Part shown: in pieces, positions 14,731 to 23,776 of the stretch
Layout: each line of letters opens with the position of its first letter
Position numbering within the stretch: position 1 is the stretch's first letter
Assembly: GCA_003142635.1 (NCBI GenBank)
Contig: PLMX01000160.1
Location: 13,739 to 60,588, forward strand
Reading direction: 5' to 3'
Source: Syntrophaceae bacterium
Lineage (GTDB): Bacteria > Desulfobacterota > Syntrophia > Syntrophales > UBA2185
Length of the DNA stretch: 46,850 nt
Notes under the pieces: model-generated
What the model was told of the DNA's origin: nothing
Databases searched by the model: none
The model's input: only the letters and a program-made list of their open reading frames with translations
Translations under genes and position numbers: made by a program

Positions 14731-16305
14731 TTACACAACATGCCCGGTATCAGTCATGATTCCGCGGGGCGAGATGGTTGATCCCCGACGAAGAGTGCTA
14801 ATGAAGTAGTTCACGATTTCCTCGTCAAATTGACGATTAACATTTCTTTTCAACTCGGCGACCGCTGTTTCTACGTCCATTGCTTTTCGGTACGGTCGGT
14901 TGTTGGTCATGGCGTCAAATGCATCCGCAACGGCCAGCATCCTCGAAAAAAGAGGAATATTGGTGCCATGCAGGCCATCAGGATAACCATTACCGTCCCA
15001 CCGTTCATGGTGATGGCGGATTATTAATCTTTCCGTATCCAGGATGGGAAGTGGCTTCAAGATATTTTCTCCAATCACGGGGTGGTTCTTTATAACATCG
15101 AATTCGTAAGTAGTGAGTCGGCCGGGTTTAAGCAGGATGTCGTCAGGTATGGAAATTTTTCCTATGTCATGAAGAGTTGCCGCTATCTTCAGCGATTCGA
15201 TTTCACTCGGGGAGCAACTCATTGCTTCTGCCGTTCTTATAACAATATCCGTTACCCTCATGGAGTGCTCTTCCGTGTAATAATCGCGGGCTTGAATGGA
15301 AGCAACGAGCGATTGAAAGGTACTCAAGAGATTCGTGTACAGACTTTCGTACAGAAGCCTATTCTCGATATTGAGAGACGCCCTGTTGGCGATACTCTGG
15401 ATATAATAAAGATCTCTTTCCGTGTAGACATGTTCGTTGCTTTTTCCGGAAAGAACTATGATGCCGAAGACCTGGTCCCTGATTTTCAAGGGCGAACAGA
15501 TGACAGAAGAATATGCCGTGTTCTTGATGAGATTTCGCAGCAAAGGTTCCTTTCTGCGGACGGTGTCTCTGAGTATGGTATGTAAGGAGGGTATGATTAC
15601 GCTTTTGAAAAAAGTCTGTGATACTCCTTTGACGGCAACAGCATCAAATTCCTGATGATCCTTATCGTACAAGAGTATAGAACATGCTTCGCCGCCGACG
15701 ACCTTCAGAGCAAGATCAACCATTTCCTGAAAGATTTCGTCATTGTTTTTCGTGAGCTCGATCTTGTCATATATATAACTGCGCGTAGATAAGTCGCTTA
15801 TCTTGGTAGTTAGGGAAGTGGCCGTCGTCTGCTTGTCGTATTCACCGAGAATTGTCTTTGCCCGTAAATAGACATCAACCTTATATAAGAGATCATCAAT
15901 ATTGAACGGCTTTGCCAGGAAGTCTACCGCGCCCGTCTTCATCGCGGAAACGGTCAGTCCGATGGTCGGGTAGGCCGTAATAAGAATCACGTGCGTCGTC
16001 GGTTTGATTTCCCTGATCTTGTCGAGGAGATCCATGCCGTTCATGCCGGGCATCATGACATCGCATATGACCATATCAAAATGGGTTTCTCCCAGCCTTT
16101 CCAGGCCTTCAACGCCGTCTGACGCCTCGGTAACTGCATAGGCGCCAGTCTGAGATATGGCATCTACGACAAGCGATCTGGTGCCGATGTCGTCATCGAC
16201 TACGAGAATGGATTTTCTTTCTGAACTTACTTCATTCGTACTTAACATATGCGCTCTATCATGGGCATTGTCCGCGGAAAAAGGTAAATGATCCCGCTCA
16301 GTCAT
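14731..16305 (-). CDS. Response regulator with receiver, GAF and HD-GYP domains (c-di-GMP phosphodiesterase)
   Basis: A 524-residue cytoplasmic regulator. The receiver (about 30-150) keeps the acidic pocket (VVDDD), the phosphoacceptor D82 (CDVMMPGMNG) and the KPF lysine. A GAF-type sensor lies at about 180-315. The HD-GYP domain (about 340-510) has HD at 379-380 (LHDIGK) and HHHERWDGNGYPDG at 431-444, the residues expected of an active cyclic-di-GMP phosphodiesterase. It overlaps the upstream small flagellar gene by 8 bases and shares its sigma-28 promoter. Lowering c-di-GMP late in flagellar assembly would favour motility; that role is inferred from the promoter and position. Confidence 0.9.
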   Translation of the reverse strand: MTERDHLPFSADNAHDRAHMLSTNEVSSERKSILVVDDDIGTRSLVVDAISQTGAYAVTEASDGVEGLERLGETHFDMVICDVMMPGMNGMDLLDKIREIKPTTHVILITAYPTIGLTVSAMKTGAVDFLAKPFNIDDLLYKVDVYLRAKTILGEYDKQTTATSLTTKISDLSTRSYIYDKIELTKNNDEIFQEMVDLALKVVGGEACSILLYDKDHQEFDAVAVKGVSQTFFKSVIIPSLHTILRDTVRRKEPLLRNLIKNTAYSSVICSPLKIRDQVFGIIVLSGKSNEHVYTERDLYYIQSIANRASLNIENRLLYESLYTNLLSTFQSLVASIQARDYYTEEHSMRVTDIVIRTAEAMSCSPSEIESLKIAATLHDIGKISIPDDILLKPGRLTTYEFDVIKNHPVIGENILKPLPILDTERLIIRHHHERWDGNGYPDGLHGTNIPLFSRMLAVADAFDAMTNNRPYRKAMDVETAVAELKRNVNRQFDEEIVNYFISTLRRGSTISPRGIMTDTGHVV

Positions 16306-16516
16306 TATTCTTCTTGGATTTCAGAAGAATATCCATCAGGCTGTATGAGATCTTATCGTAAGCAGCTGTTTTATCGCCGGCAGCCAGAGTAACTACGTCG
16401 GCATACTTCGCACCTGTGGTCATGTCCGGTTGAAACGATGCTCCGATCTTGACCTTGTTCTGCTTACTATACGCCTTGAGAATATTATCAATTTGATAAG
16501 ATGAAATCGTCATCAT
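16298..16516 (-). CDS. Small FlgM-associated-like protein (DVU0524-like)
   Basis: A 72-residue protein beginning MMTISSYQIDNILKAYSKQN, with ADVVTLAAGDK and a C-terminal helix YDKISYSLMDILLKS. The opening resembles the small proteins found beside flgM in Desulfobacterota and named after DVU0524; it also loosely resembles FlgM itself (a DxVxLS-like patch and a terminal helix). Its near-consensus sigma-28 promoter supports a late flagellar role. It could be a sigma-28 antagonist or an accessory of one; the sequence alone does not decide. It overlaps the HD-GYP gene by 8 bases. Confidence 0.6.
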   Translation of the reverse strand: MMTISSYQIDNILKAYSKQNKVKIGASFQPDMTTGAKYADVVTLAAGDKTAAYDKISYSLMDILLKSKKNND

Positions 16517-16553
16517 TGAACCCCACCAAGTGTATTCTCATCCCTCATTTACT

Positions 16554-16580
16554 CTATCGGAAGAAAACAGCAGAACTTTA
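16554..16580 (-). promoter_or_regulatory. Sigma-28 (FliA) promoter
   Basis: On the minus strand TAAAGTTC (16580-16573), an 11-base spacer and TCCGATAG (16561-16554) match the enterobacterial FliA consensus TAAAGTTT-N11-GCCGATAA at 13 of 16 positions with exact spacing. The predicted start is near 16546, about 30 bases before the small FlgM-associated-like gene. FliA itself is encoded at 45477-46229. Confidence 0.85.
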
Positions 16581-16745
16581 ACTCTTCTTTGGGTCGGTGT
16601 ACGAATATTAGAAAATCTCAATCATAAATGGCTATTATATTAATATTCTATTTGACTATTGTTCAATTTTTGTTAACATTGTGCGTCGCGATGTCCAGAT
16701 GTGTCTTATATCGTCTCAACCGAGGATCTTCTTGAAGAATCTATT

Positions 16746-18125
16746 ATGAAGAATGCAAAGATATTGATTGCTGAGGACAATGAACTAAGCAGGGAGAACC
16801 TGTCCGAGCTTCTGAAAAGTCATGGCTGTGAGGTCACGGCTGTCGAAGACGGCAGGCAAGCCAGGGATGCCTTTATCGAAGATAAATACGACCTCGTGAT
16901 AACTGATTTGAAGATGCCGAATATGGACGGTCTTCAGCTCCTGGAGTTCATCCAGGAAATCAGTCCGGAGAATATCGTAATTATAATTACCGGCCACGGC
17001 ACTATCAATACGGCCGTAGCGGCGATAAAGCTTGGCGCTTTTGACTATATCACCAAACCACTAAAAGATGATCTTGTGACACTGACGATTGAAAGGGCGT
17101 TATCCTACGCAAAACTAAGGCAGGAAAATATATCCCTCAAGAGAAGTTTGAAAAAGCGATATGATTTCGCCAACATGATCGGCTACAGCGATGGGATGAA
17201 AAAGATCTTTGATACGATTGAAAAAGTTGCTACTTCAGATAGTACGGTCATGATCTACGGCGAAAGCGGCACAGGCAAAGAATTAGTTGCCAAGGCCGTA
17301 CATTTCAACAGTGAAAGAATAAATTTTCCGCTTGTTGCCGTAAACTGCGGCGCCATTCCCGAAGAGCTGCTGGAAAGTGAGTTATTCGGCCATGAGAAAG
17401 GCGCCTTTACGGGCGCACTACGCACCAGGATCGGCAGATTTGAATTAGCCAATGGCGGGACGATATTTCTGGATGAGATCGGTGATATGAGTCCTGCACT
17501 GCAGGTGAAGGTGTTAAGAGTGCTTCAGGAGAAGCAATTTGAGCGCATCGGAGGAGTGAAGACGCTGCAGGTTGATGTAAGAATTATCGCCGCAACCAAC
17601 CAGGATTTGGAAAAGGCGATAGAGGAAAAAAGATTTCGGGAAGATCTGTTTTACCGTATAAATGTTATACCTATAGATCTGCCGCCTCTGAGGGAAAGAA
17701 AGGTTGACATCCCGATCTTGGCTAACCACTTCCTGTCGAAATTCAACAAACTAAAGAGAAAGGGCGTGGTTCGGATCACCCCGGAAGCGATGGAGTATCT
17801 GCTTAAGTATTCTTGGCCTGGAAATGTCAGAGAACTCGAAAATTTAATCGAGATGATCGTTGTCCTAAAAGAGGAAGGTGAAATAGAGGTTCAGGACCTT
17901 CCGGAAAAAATAGGAATGGCGCACTCCCATGGCGTTGTCAAGAGCGGTGTAGAAATAACGGATGAAGGGATCAATTATAATGCCTACGTTGATCAGCTTG
18001 AAAAGGATTTGCTTTCGAGAGCCCTGGAAAAGGCCGGAGGAGCAAAAAACAAGGCTGCAAAATTACTGAACTTAAATAGAACAACTTTTGTTGAGAAATT
18101 GAAGAGGTTCAAAATTGGTCAGTAG
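16746..18125 (+). CDS. Sigma-54 dependent response regulator, NtrC class (FlrA/FleQ-position)
   Basis: ATG 16746 places the receiver at residue 4, as is usual (MKNAKILIAEDN); an in-frame GTG at 16701 is less likely as no ribosome site is seen. The 459 residues comprise a receiver with phosphoacceptor D54 (VITDLKMPNMDG), an AAA+ domain with Walker A GESGTGKE (172-179) and the sigma-54-contacting GAFTGA (219-224), and a Fis-type helix-turn-helix (NKAAKLLNLNRTTFVEKLK). No histidine kinase adjoins it. It stands upstream of the TPR-flrB-flrC unit, whose sigma-54 promoter it could activate as FlrA does in Vibrio. Unlike FlrA/FleQ, its receiver keeps the phosphorylation site. Confidence 0.9.
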   Translation: MKNAKILIAEDNELSRENLSELLKSHGCEVTAVEDGRQARDAFIEDKYDLVITDLKMPNMDGLQLLEFIQEISPENIVIIITGHGTINTAVAAIKLGAFDYITKPLKDDLVTLTIERALSYAKLRQENISLKRSLKKRYDFANMIGYSDGMKKIFDTIEKVATSDSTVMIYGESGTGKELVAKAVHFNSERINFPLVAVNCGAIPEELLESELFGHEKGAFTGALRTRIGRFELANGGTIFLDEIGDMSPALQVKVLRVLQEKQFERIGGVKTLQVDVRIIAATNQDLEKAIEEKRFREDLFYRINVIPIDLPPLRERKVDIPILANHFLSKFNKLKRKGVVRITPEAMEYLLKYSWPGNVRELENLIEMIVVLKEEGEIEVQDLPEKIGMAHSHGVVKSGVEITDEGINYNAYVDQLEKDLLSRALEKAGGAKNKAAKLLNLNRTTFVEKLKRFKIGQ

Positions 18126-18411
18126 CTGTCGGCCGTTGCGCAAGCAAATATCTTCTTAGGCGCAGGGCATTGGCTGCTATCGTATCTGGTCTTCTATCCC
18201 TCCCTGTCACAACAGAAAGTGTCTCCCGCGATTGCGTTAAGGCTGAGAAATCGTCTGGCAATAGTTCACTATCAACCCGCTGATTTTTTCTGCTACCAGT
18301 CAGTTGATGCCCTCTGCACCTTCCATAAGAATCCCTTTGGTAAACAGCAATAAGCGCCTTCCAATCAAGATATTCATGCCGAAGAGATGAAGACGCAAAT
18401 AAGGATGCATT
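18109..18411 (-). other. Start-less 100-codon open frame, possible gene remnant
   Basis: From 18411 to a TGA at 18109-18111 the minus strand is open for 100 codons without a credible start. It ends with a protein-like stretch (RPDTIAANALRLRRYLLAQ) and overlaps the 3' end of the NtrC-class gene by 17 bases. No family was recognised. It may be chance. Confidence 0.15.
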
Positions 18412-18758
18412 TTACAATGTGCGCCTCACGATCCGGTCAAAAAATTGGCCGGCATGGTGACTATTTGACGTAAGTTATGCTCAGACGGTGGCATCATGTG
18501 GCAGGAAACATCCTTAAGCTTCCGTTTATTAAGAGAAAAGCTCTTCCGCAAATGGATGGTATATAAATTGCTCAGGAAATTAGACTGAACTAACTCTCAG
18601 AGGATATTTCTACGCAGTACGGAAACATCTCCGAAAGGTGAAAGCGGAAAAAGCCCGGTTGCAAATGCCTTCGAACCCCCGTTATCCGGAGATGAAAACT
18701 AACGAGAGAATTGAATTGCGGGAGTCTCTGGCTCTCGACACATTTGATGTTTAGAAGA
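18126..18758. other. 633-base intergenic region before the TPR-flrBC unit
   Basis: Contains the start-less minus-strand frame in its first half and a sigma-54 promoter at 18557-18572. The leader from the predicted start to the TPR gene is about 175 bases, and no known riboswitch or small RNA was recognised in it. Confidence 0.5.
18557..18572 (+). promoter_or_regulatory. Sigma-54 promoter of the TPR-flrB-flrC unit
   Basis: TGGTATATAAATTGCT has the invariant GG (18558-18559) and GC (18570-18571) separated by exactly 10 bases, with TTGCT at -12. It shares TGGTATAT with the flgB and fliL sites. The predicted start is near 18583. Confidence 0.75.
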
Positions 18759-20927
18759 ATGAAGAAATTCATAATCTCATCTGCCCTGATACTAATGCTC
18801 ATAATCCAGCTCAGCGGCTCGACTCACGGCAGCAACGGCGACGAGCAAGGTCAGGGAACAGGCCAGCCGAATGCAGTGACAACAGCCAGTCATAGCGCAG
18901 CATCCAACAATTCTCTTTATGACCAGGCCATGGGAGACTTTCAACGGGGAGGATATACCGAAGCGCTGGAAAAGTTCAAAGCTGTCTTACAGCAGGAGTC
19001 CGGAGAATCCTCCCAAAAGGAAAGTGCTATGAGATCCATGGCGGAATGCCATTATTTCCTCGGAATAAAGGGGAATAAGAATAGTCTCTTGAATGCGGTC
19101 GATCTTTACAAAAACATTGTACAGAAGTACCCCGATTCCCGCGATGACAATGCCATTGCCTTATACAGAGCAGCAAACGCCTATGCTGCCCTGGATTTCT
19201 ATTATGAAGCGAAGCGGGAATTTGAAAATCTATACGCAAAGTATCCTGATTCTCATTACGTTCCGGAGATTACGTTCAGGATCGGTGAAATGCTTTACAA
19301 AGCGAGAAAATTTAGCGAGAGCGCTCAGAAGTATGAGGAGTATGTCCGCAAGTTCCCGGCGGGGGAATACATTAAGACGGCTTACTTTAATCTCGGTGAT
19401 TGCTACTCGCAAGTGCATCAGGAGGAAATTGCCGATAAATGGTACAGCGATGCCTTGAAGAAGTGGCCTGAATTGGAAAGCATCCCCGACGATGTCCTTT
19501 TAAACGTGGGGTTTCATTTCTTTCGGAGCATGAAATATCGCGATGCACTGAAGATATTTTTCTTCTATGTCAACGTATTCCCGGAGAAGGAGAGCAAAAA
19601 GGAAGTTCTTTTTGCCATTGCCCGTTCCTTTATGGAACTCGATCAGCTTCCCCTTTCACTCAAGATTTTCAGTCTTTTGATAGAAAAATATCCGAACAGT
19701 CGTGAAGCAATGGAAAGTGCAATTCTCATGGCCAATCTTGGTGCAAAGAAGCCGGGGATGAAATTGCCGGCATATTTTCAGGGAATGCGGAATTATCAGG
19801 ACCCGCTTAAGACTTATAACGACCTCTTGGCCGGACAGTCTTCGGGCGATTATCTGGAGGAGCTGCTCTTTCAAAAAGGTTACTTCCTGTATAAGAATGG
19901 CAGACATAGGGAGAGCTTTGATACATATGCTCTCTTACTCTCTCGTTTTCCCAATGGAAGGTACAAGGGAGAGGTCACTAAGTATTTCATGATATCCGCC
20001 GACCGGATCGTGGACGAGAATTATACGGTCGGAGATCATCTGGCAGTTTCAGAGATATACTTTAAATCTCGAGACCACGGTCTCGTCACAGGAGATAATT
20101 TCAAAGCTGCATACTGTATGGGTGACAGTCTCAGACGGGTTGGCCTCTATGATGAGGCAGCCGAAGTCTTTGAGAAACTCCTGAAGACCTCCGGAAGTGT
20201 TGACGATAGAAACAAGATATTGATTGCTATCGCTGATATCGACTGTGAGAGACGGAATTACGATAATGTCGAAAAGATACTCCAGCGGTTGTCAGTGGCT
20301 CCGCCGAAAAAAGACCGAAGCTCAACCAGGAATCGCCGCCAAGTAAAATCTCAGGGCAAAGCGATGGTCCAACATTCATCGCCGGACGGGCATATACAGT
20401 TACACGTAAACAGAATCTTGGGGAACGTTTACTTTAAAAAAGGCCTGTTTGACAAGGCCGCAGCTTCTTATGCCAGGGTATTGGCTCATGGAGAAGGCAT
20501 TGAAGGCATGGCCGAGGTCTACCTGAAGAATGCCGACTGCCTGAAGGCAATAAATTCTCTGGAAGCGTCTATGGCCAGTTATCGCAAGGCTATCGAAGTC
20601 TACAGCAAGGAAAGCAAGAAATACCCCGTTGATGTTCTGATTGCTTCATACAGGGGTCTTGGCGATTGCCTGTTTGAGAAAAAGGAATACCAGGAGGCCA
20701 TATCCATGTACAGGCAATCGGCGTCATATCTTGGCGGACGCGCCGAAGGCTTATGGTCGCTCTATGGGATAGGGAAGGGGTACACAGGTTTAAAGAATTC
20801 TGAGATGGCGGACAAGACTTTCTCAGAATTGAAGAATAAGGGTGGTGAAGGTTTCTGGTCTAATCTCGCTGATTATGCACTGAGGGAATACAGCTGGAAT
20901 GAGAAGTATGATGCTAATAATCCGTAG
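18759..20927 (+). CDS. Large exported TPR-repeat protein, linked to flagellar regulation
   Basis: A protein of about 720 residues. The start is uncertain: ATG 18759 gives a classical signal peptide (MKKFIISSALILMLIIQLSG), ATG 18747 adds four residues, and none has a strong ribosome site. After the signal and a short linker come many TPR/Sel1-like units (LYDQAMGDFQRGGYTEALEK, FYEAKREFENLYAKYPDSHY, IYLKNADCLK-type repeats) through to the C-terminus. It resembles the periplasmic tetratricopeptide scaffolds that assemble motor structures, but no specific family was recognised. It lies behind a sigma-54 promoter and 32 bases before flrB, so it is transcribed with flagellar regulators. Confidence 0.75.
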   Translation: MKKFIISSALILMLIIQLSGSTHGSNGDEQGQGTGQPNAVTTASHSAASNNSLYDQAMGDFQRGGYTEALEKFKAVLQQESGESSQKESAMRSMAECHYFLGIKGNKNSLLNAVDLYKNIVQKYPDSRDDNAIALYRAANAYAALDFYYEAKREFENLYAKYPDSHYVPEITFRIGEMLYKARKFSESAQKYEEYVRKFPAGEYIKTAYFNLGDCYSQVHQEEIADKWYSDALKKWPELESIPDDVLLNVGFHFFRSMKYRDALKIFFFYVNVFPEKESKKEVLFAIARSFMELDQLPLSLKIFSLLIEKYPNSREAMESAILMANLGAKKPGMKLPAYFQGMRNYQDPLKTYNDLLAGQSSGDYLEELLFQKGYFLYKNGRHRESFDTYALLLSRFPNGRYKGEVTKYFMISADRIVDENYTVGDHLAVSEIYFKSRDHGLVTGDNFKAAYCMGDSLRRVGLYDEAAEVFEKLLKTSGSVDDRNKILIAIADIDCERRNYDNVEKILQRLSVAPPKKDRSSTRNRRQVKSQGKAMVQHSSPDGHIQLHVNRILGNVYFKKGLFDKAAASYARVLAHGEGIEGMAEVYLKNADCLKAINSLEASMASYRKAIEVYSKESKKYPVDVLIASYRGLGDCLFEKKEYQEAISMYRQSASYLGGRAEGLWSLYGIGKGYTGLKNSEMADKTFSELKNKGGEGFWSNLADYALREYSWNEKYDANNP

Positions 20928-20959
20928 AGGAGAATTGGTTACAAGGATCGGACTTTATC

Positions 20960-22240
20960 ATGAATGATCAAGAAATGGCGCACGACCATTATCTCTTCCT
21001 GCAGAAATCCTTCGATGAATTTAATCAGGCCACCGAACGGCTTCAGAATTCTTTTGCAAGTCTTGAGCTGCGGTTTCAAGAGATAAACAGGGAATTGGAA
21101 TTGAGGAATGAGGAGCTTAAGAGAACAATAGCGGAAAAAGAGGAGGTAAAAAACTATCTTCGCAACATACTTGAAAGCCTGACTACCGGCGTTGCTGTCA
21201 CAGACGGCGCCGGATGGATAACTACGCTAAACAAATGGGCCGAGACGTTTTTCAATGTCTCCCAGAATCAGGTCACGGGAAAACATATAAGTGTTTTATT
21301 TGGTGATCTCACGGATCTGGACAGAAATGCATTGTCCTATGCAGATCATTTTACGGATACCGGAAAGAAAGTGAATTTGAAAGACAGGATCGTAGAGATT
21401 TTCGCGTCCCCGATGAAAACGGAACAGGGCGAGACCATAGGGGAAGTTTTTATATTGCGCGATGTTACGAGAGTCGAGAAGCTGGAGGAAATGGCAAAGC
21501 GAACGGAAAAGCTCATGGCCATGGGTGAGATGGCGGCAAACATAGCGCATGAGATTAGAAATCCCCTTGGGAGTATCGAGTTATTCGCCTCGCTGTTGAT
21601 GAAGGATATGAAAGATAAAGCTCATCAGGAAAGATTGTCGCATATTATCACCTCGGTAAAGAATATGGATAATAAGATTTCCAACCTTCTGCTGTTCACA
21701 ACGCCGACGCATCCTATGATGAGGAAGGTTTATCTTCATCGCATAGTGAAAGAGGTACTTCGATTTTCCGACCCTATTATCAAGCAGGAAGACATATCGC
21801 TGTCAGTGAAATACTCAAGTATTGAGCCCTGTGTCAGTGGTGATGCTGAGATGCTCAAGCAGGTTTTTCTCAACATTTTGCTAAACGCCATACAGGCGAT
21901 GGCTGATGGCGGGCATCTTGGAATAGAAACGGCTGTATCTCCCCTGTGCTCAGAAGACAGCATGAGAAGCGTTGAAGTCAGAATTTCAGATACGGGAATC
22001 GGCATCACGAGGGATAATCTGAAGAAGATATTTGATCCTTTCTTCAGCACCAGAGAGAGGGGCTCCGGTCTGGGCCTTGCGATCGTTCACAATATTGTTC
22101 ACGCCCACAGCGGTTCCATCGATGTCGAGAGCAGGGAAAGGGGAGGAACGGTTTTCAGTATTACCTTGCCTCTGTTTCAACAGACGCGTAAGTCTGAAGT
22201 CATTAAATATCAAAACATCTTAGGTGATAGACATGCATGA
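20960..22240 (+). CDS. flrB: PAS sensor histidine kinase, FlrB/FleS type
   Basis: A 426-residue kinase with no membrane segment, as expected of cytoplasmic FlrB/FleS. A coiled coil (about 25-65) leads into a PAS domain (about 66-170: LESLTTGVAVTDGAG, VFILRDVTRVEKLEEMA). The HisKA domain has the phosphorylated histidine H197 in AHEIRNPLGSIELFASLL. The ATPase domain shows the N box (ILLNAIQAM), D box (ISDTGIGI), FDPFFSTRERGSGLGLAIV and a final GGTVFSITLP. Its 3' end overlaps flrC. It would phosphorylate FlrC in response to an assembly checkpoint, as in Vibrio and Pseudomonas. Confidence 0.85.
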   Translation: MNDQEMAHDHYLFLQKSFDEFNQATERLQNSFASLELRFQEINRELELRNEELKRTIAEKEEVKNYLRNILESLTTGVAVTDGAGWITTLNKWAETFFNVSQNQVTGKHISVLFGDLTDLDRNALSYADHFTDTGKKVNLKDRIVEIFASPMKTEQGETIGEVFILRDVTRVEKLEEMAKRTEKLMAMGEMAANIAHEIRNPLGSIELFASLLMKDMKDKAHQERLSHIITSVKNMDNKISNLLLFTTPTHPMMRKVYLHRIVKEVLRFSDPIIKQEDISLSVKYSSIEPCVSGDAEMLKQVFLNILLNAIQAMADGGHLGIETAVSPLCSEDSMRSVEVRISDTGIGITRDNLKKIFDPFFSTRERGSGLGLAIVHNIVHAHSGSIDVESRERGGTVFSITLPLFQQTRKSEVIKYQNILGDRHA

Positions 22241-23594
22241 GAGGCCGGTTTTAGTAGTTGATGATGAACCATCTATGAGGATGGCCCTATCTGAATCTCT
22301 CCTGAGCTGCGGGTATCAAGTGGAAGCAGCAGTGGATGGCGCAGATGCCCTGAAGAAATTTAGCAAAGGGCAGTTTGACGTTGTTATCACGGATATGCGA
22401 ATGCCTAAAGTGGGCGGAATGGAAGTGCTGAGAGGTGTCAAGAAGATTTCACCAAGGACACATGTCATCGTGATAACTGCTTACGGTACCGTTAATACTG
22501 CGGTTCAGGCCATGAAGGAGGGGGCTTCTGATTTTATAATGAAGCCCTTTTCCCTTGAAGACCTCGAGTCGGTTGTAAAAAATGTATTATCGCATCACGG
22601 AACGAGTGAAGGAGAATCGAAAGATAAAAAAGAAGAAGCGCAGTCATCTTCCAAAGAGATTATTACCTGCGATAAGAAAATCATTTCCATACTTGAATTG
22701 CTGAAATGTGTGTCAAAAAGCAAATCCAGCGTTCTGATTCAAGGTGAAAGTGGCACAGGCAAGGAGTTGTTCGCCCGGTATATTCATCGTCACAGCAATA
22801 GAGCACTTATGCCCTTTGTTGCCGTTAACTGTGCCGCCGTTCCTCACACACTTCTGGAAAGCGAAATGTTCGGATACGAGAAGGGAGCTTTCACCGGCGC
22901 CGTGCAGCGAAGATTAGGAAAATTTGAACTGGCTGACGGGGGAACCCTGTTGCTGGACGAGATTAGCGAGATGGACATGCAGCTTCAGGCGAAGCTCCTC
23001 AGGGCCATTCAGGAAGGAGAAATTGACAGGTTGGGAGGAAGGGAACCGATTCCTGTAGATGTGAGGATTATTGCAACAACAAACTCAGATTTGAAAAAGG
23101 TCATTTCAGAAAAAAAGTTCAGGGAAGATCTCTTTTACAGGCTGAATGTTATTCCTGTCAGCGTACCGCCTCTCAGGAGCAGGATGGGCGATGTTCCACT
23201 ACTCAATGAATATTTTCTCAAGAAATACGGTGAGCTTACGGGAAGGAAAAGCCCTCTTTTGTCTGAGGAGGCAGCGGCCTTCTTGGAAAAATATTCGTGG
23301 CCAGGGAATGTAAGAGAGCTCGAGAACGTTGTTGAGAGGGCCGTATTGATGGCCGACAGAGGCCCGATACGGCCGGAACATCTGTGCCTTGAGGGAGACG
23401 AGGGGGAACCAATGGAGGCTGATTTGTCAAGTATTCCCCTAAAGGGGTCAACTCTATGGGAGGTGGAGAAGAACCTCATTTTCAACACACTCAAAGAGGT
23501 CAGCGGCAATAAGACGAAAGCTTCAAAAATTCTGGGAATAAGTGTTCGTACCATGCGCAATAAGCTCCATGAGTATAAAATGACGAATTTATGA
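22233..23594 (+). CDS. flrC: Sigma-54 dependent flagellar response regulator, FlrC/FleR type
   Basis: ATG 22233 is preferred to the in-frame GTG at 22224 because TAGGTGA (22221-22227) is then a correctly placed ribosome site. The gene overlaps flrB by 8 bases. The 453 residues hold a receiver with D54 (VITDMRMP), an AAA+ domain with Walker A GESGTGKE (171-178) and intact GAFTGA (218-223), and a C-terminal Fis-type helix-turn-helix (NKTKASKILGISVRTMRNKL). It is the likely activator of the sigma-54 sites before flgB, fliK and fliL, which all lie downstream. Confidence 0.87.
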   Translation: MHERPVLVVDDEPSMRMALSESLLSCGYQVEAAVDGADALKKFSKGQFDVVITDMRMPKVGGMEVLRGVKKISPRTHVIVITAYGTVNTAVQAMKEGASDFIMKPFSLEDLESVVKNVLSHHGTSEGESKDKKEEAQSSSKEIITCDKKIISILELLKCVSKSKSSVLIQGESGTGKELFARYIHRHSNRALMPFVAVNCAAVPHTLLESEMFGYEKGAFTGAVQRRLGKFELADGGTLLLDEISEMDMQLQAKLLRAIQEGEIDRLGGREPIPVDVRIIATTNSDLKKVISEKKFREDLFYRLNVIPVSVPPLRSRMGDVPLLNEYFLKKYGELTGRKSPLLSEEAAAFLEKYSWPGNVRELENVVERAVLMADRGPIRPEHLCLEGDEGEPMEADLSSIPLKGSTLWEVEKNLIFNTLKEVSGNKTKASKILGISVRTMRNKLHEYKMTNL

Positions 23595-23776
23595 TCACAG
23601 CAGTCAAAAAAATGCCCCTCCAGGAAATTTTAAAAAGTTATGCGCGATGGCACAAGATCTCTTTTTCGGATGCCATAGGTGAAAATAGATAATCGAGTTG
23701 GAATCGGTAATTTTATAGAATACGGCGATTGAAAAAACCTCTTGCTCCATCATGTAGGATACCTCTTTGAAATTAT

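Noticed and set aside
23648-23668. TGGCACAAG sequence resembling a sigma-54 -24 element after flrC
   Set aside because: No GC at the required 10-base spacing, and it is far from flgB, which has a better site at 24145.
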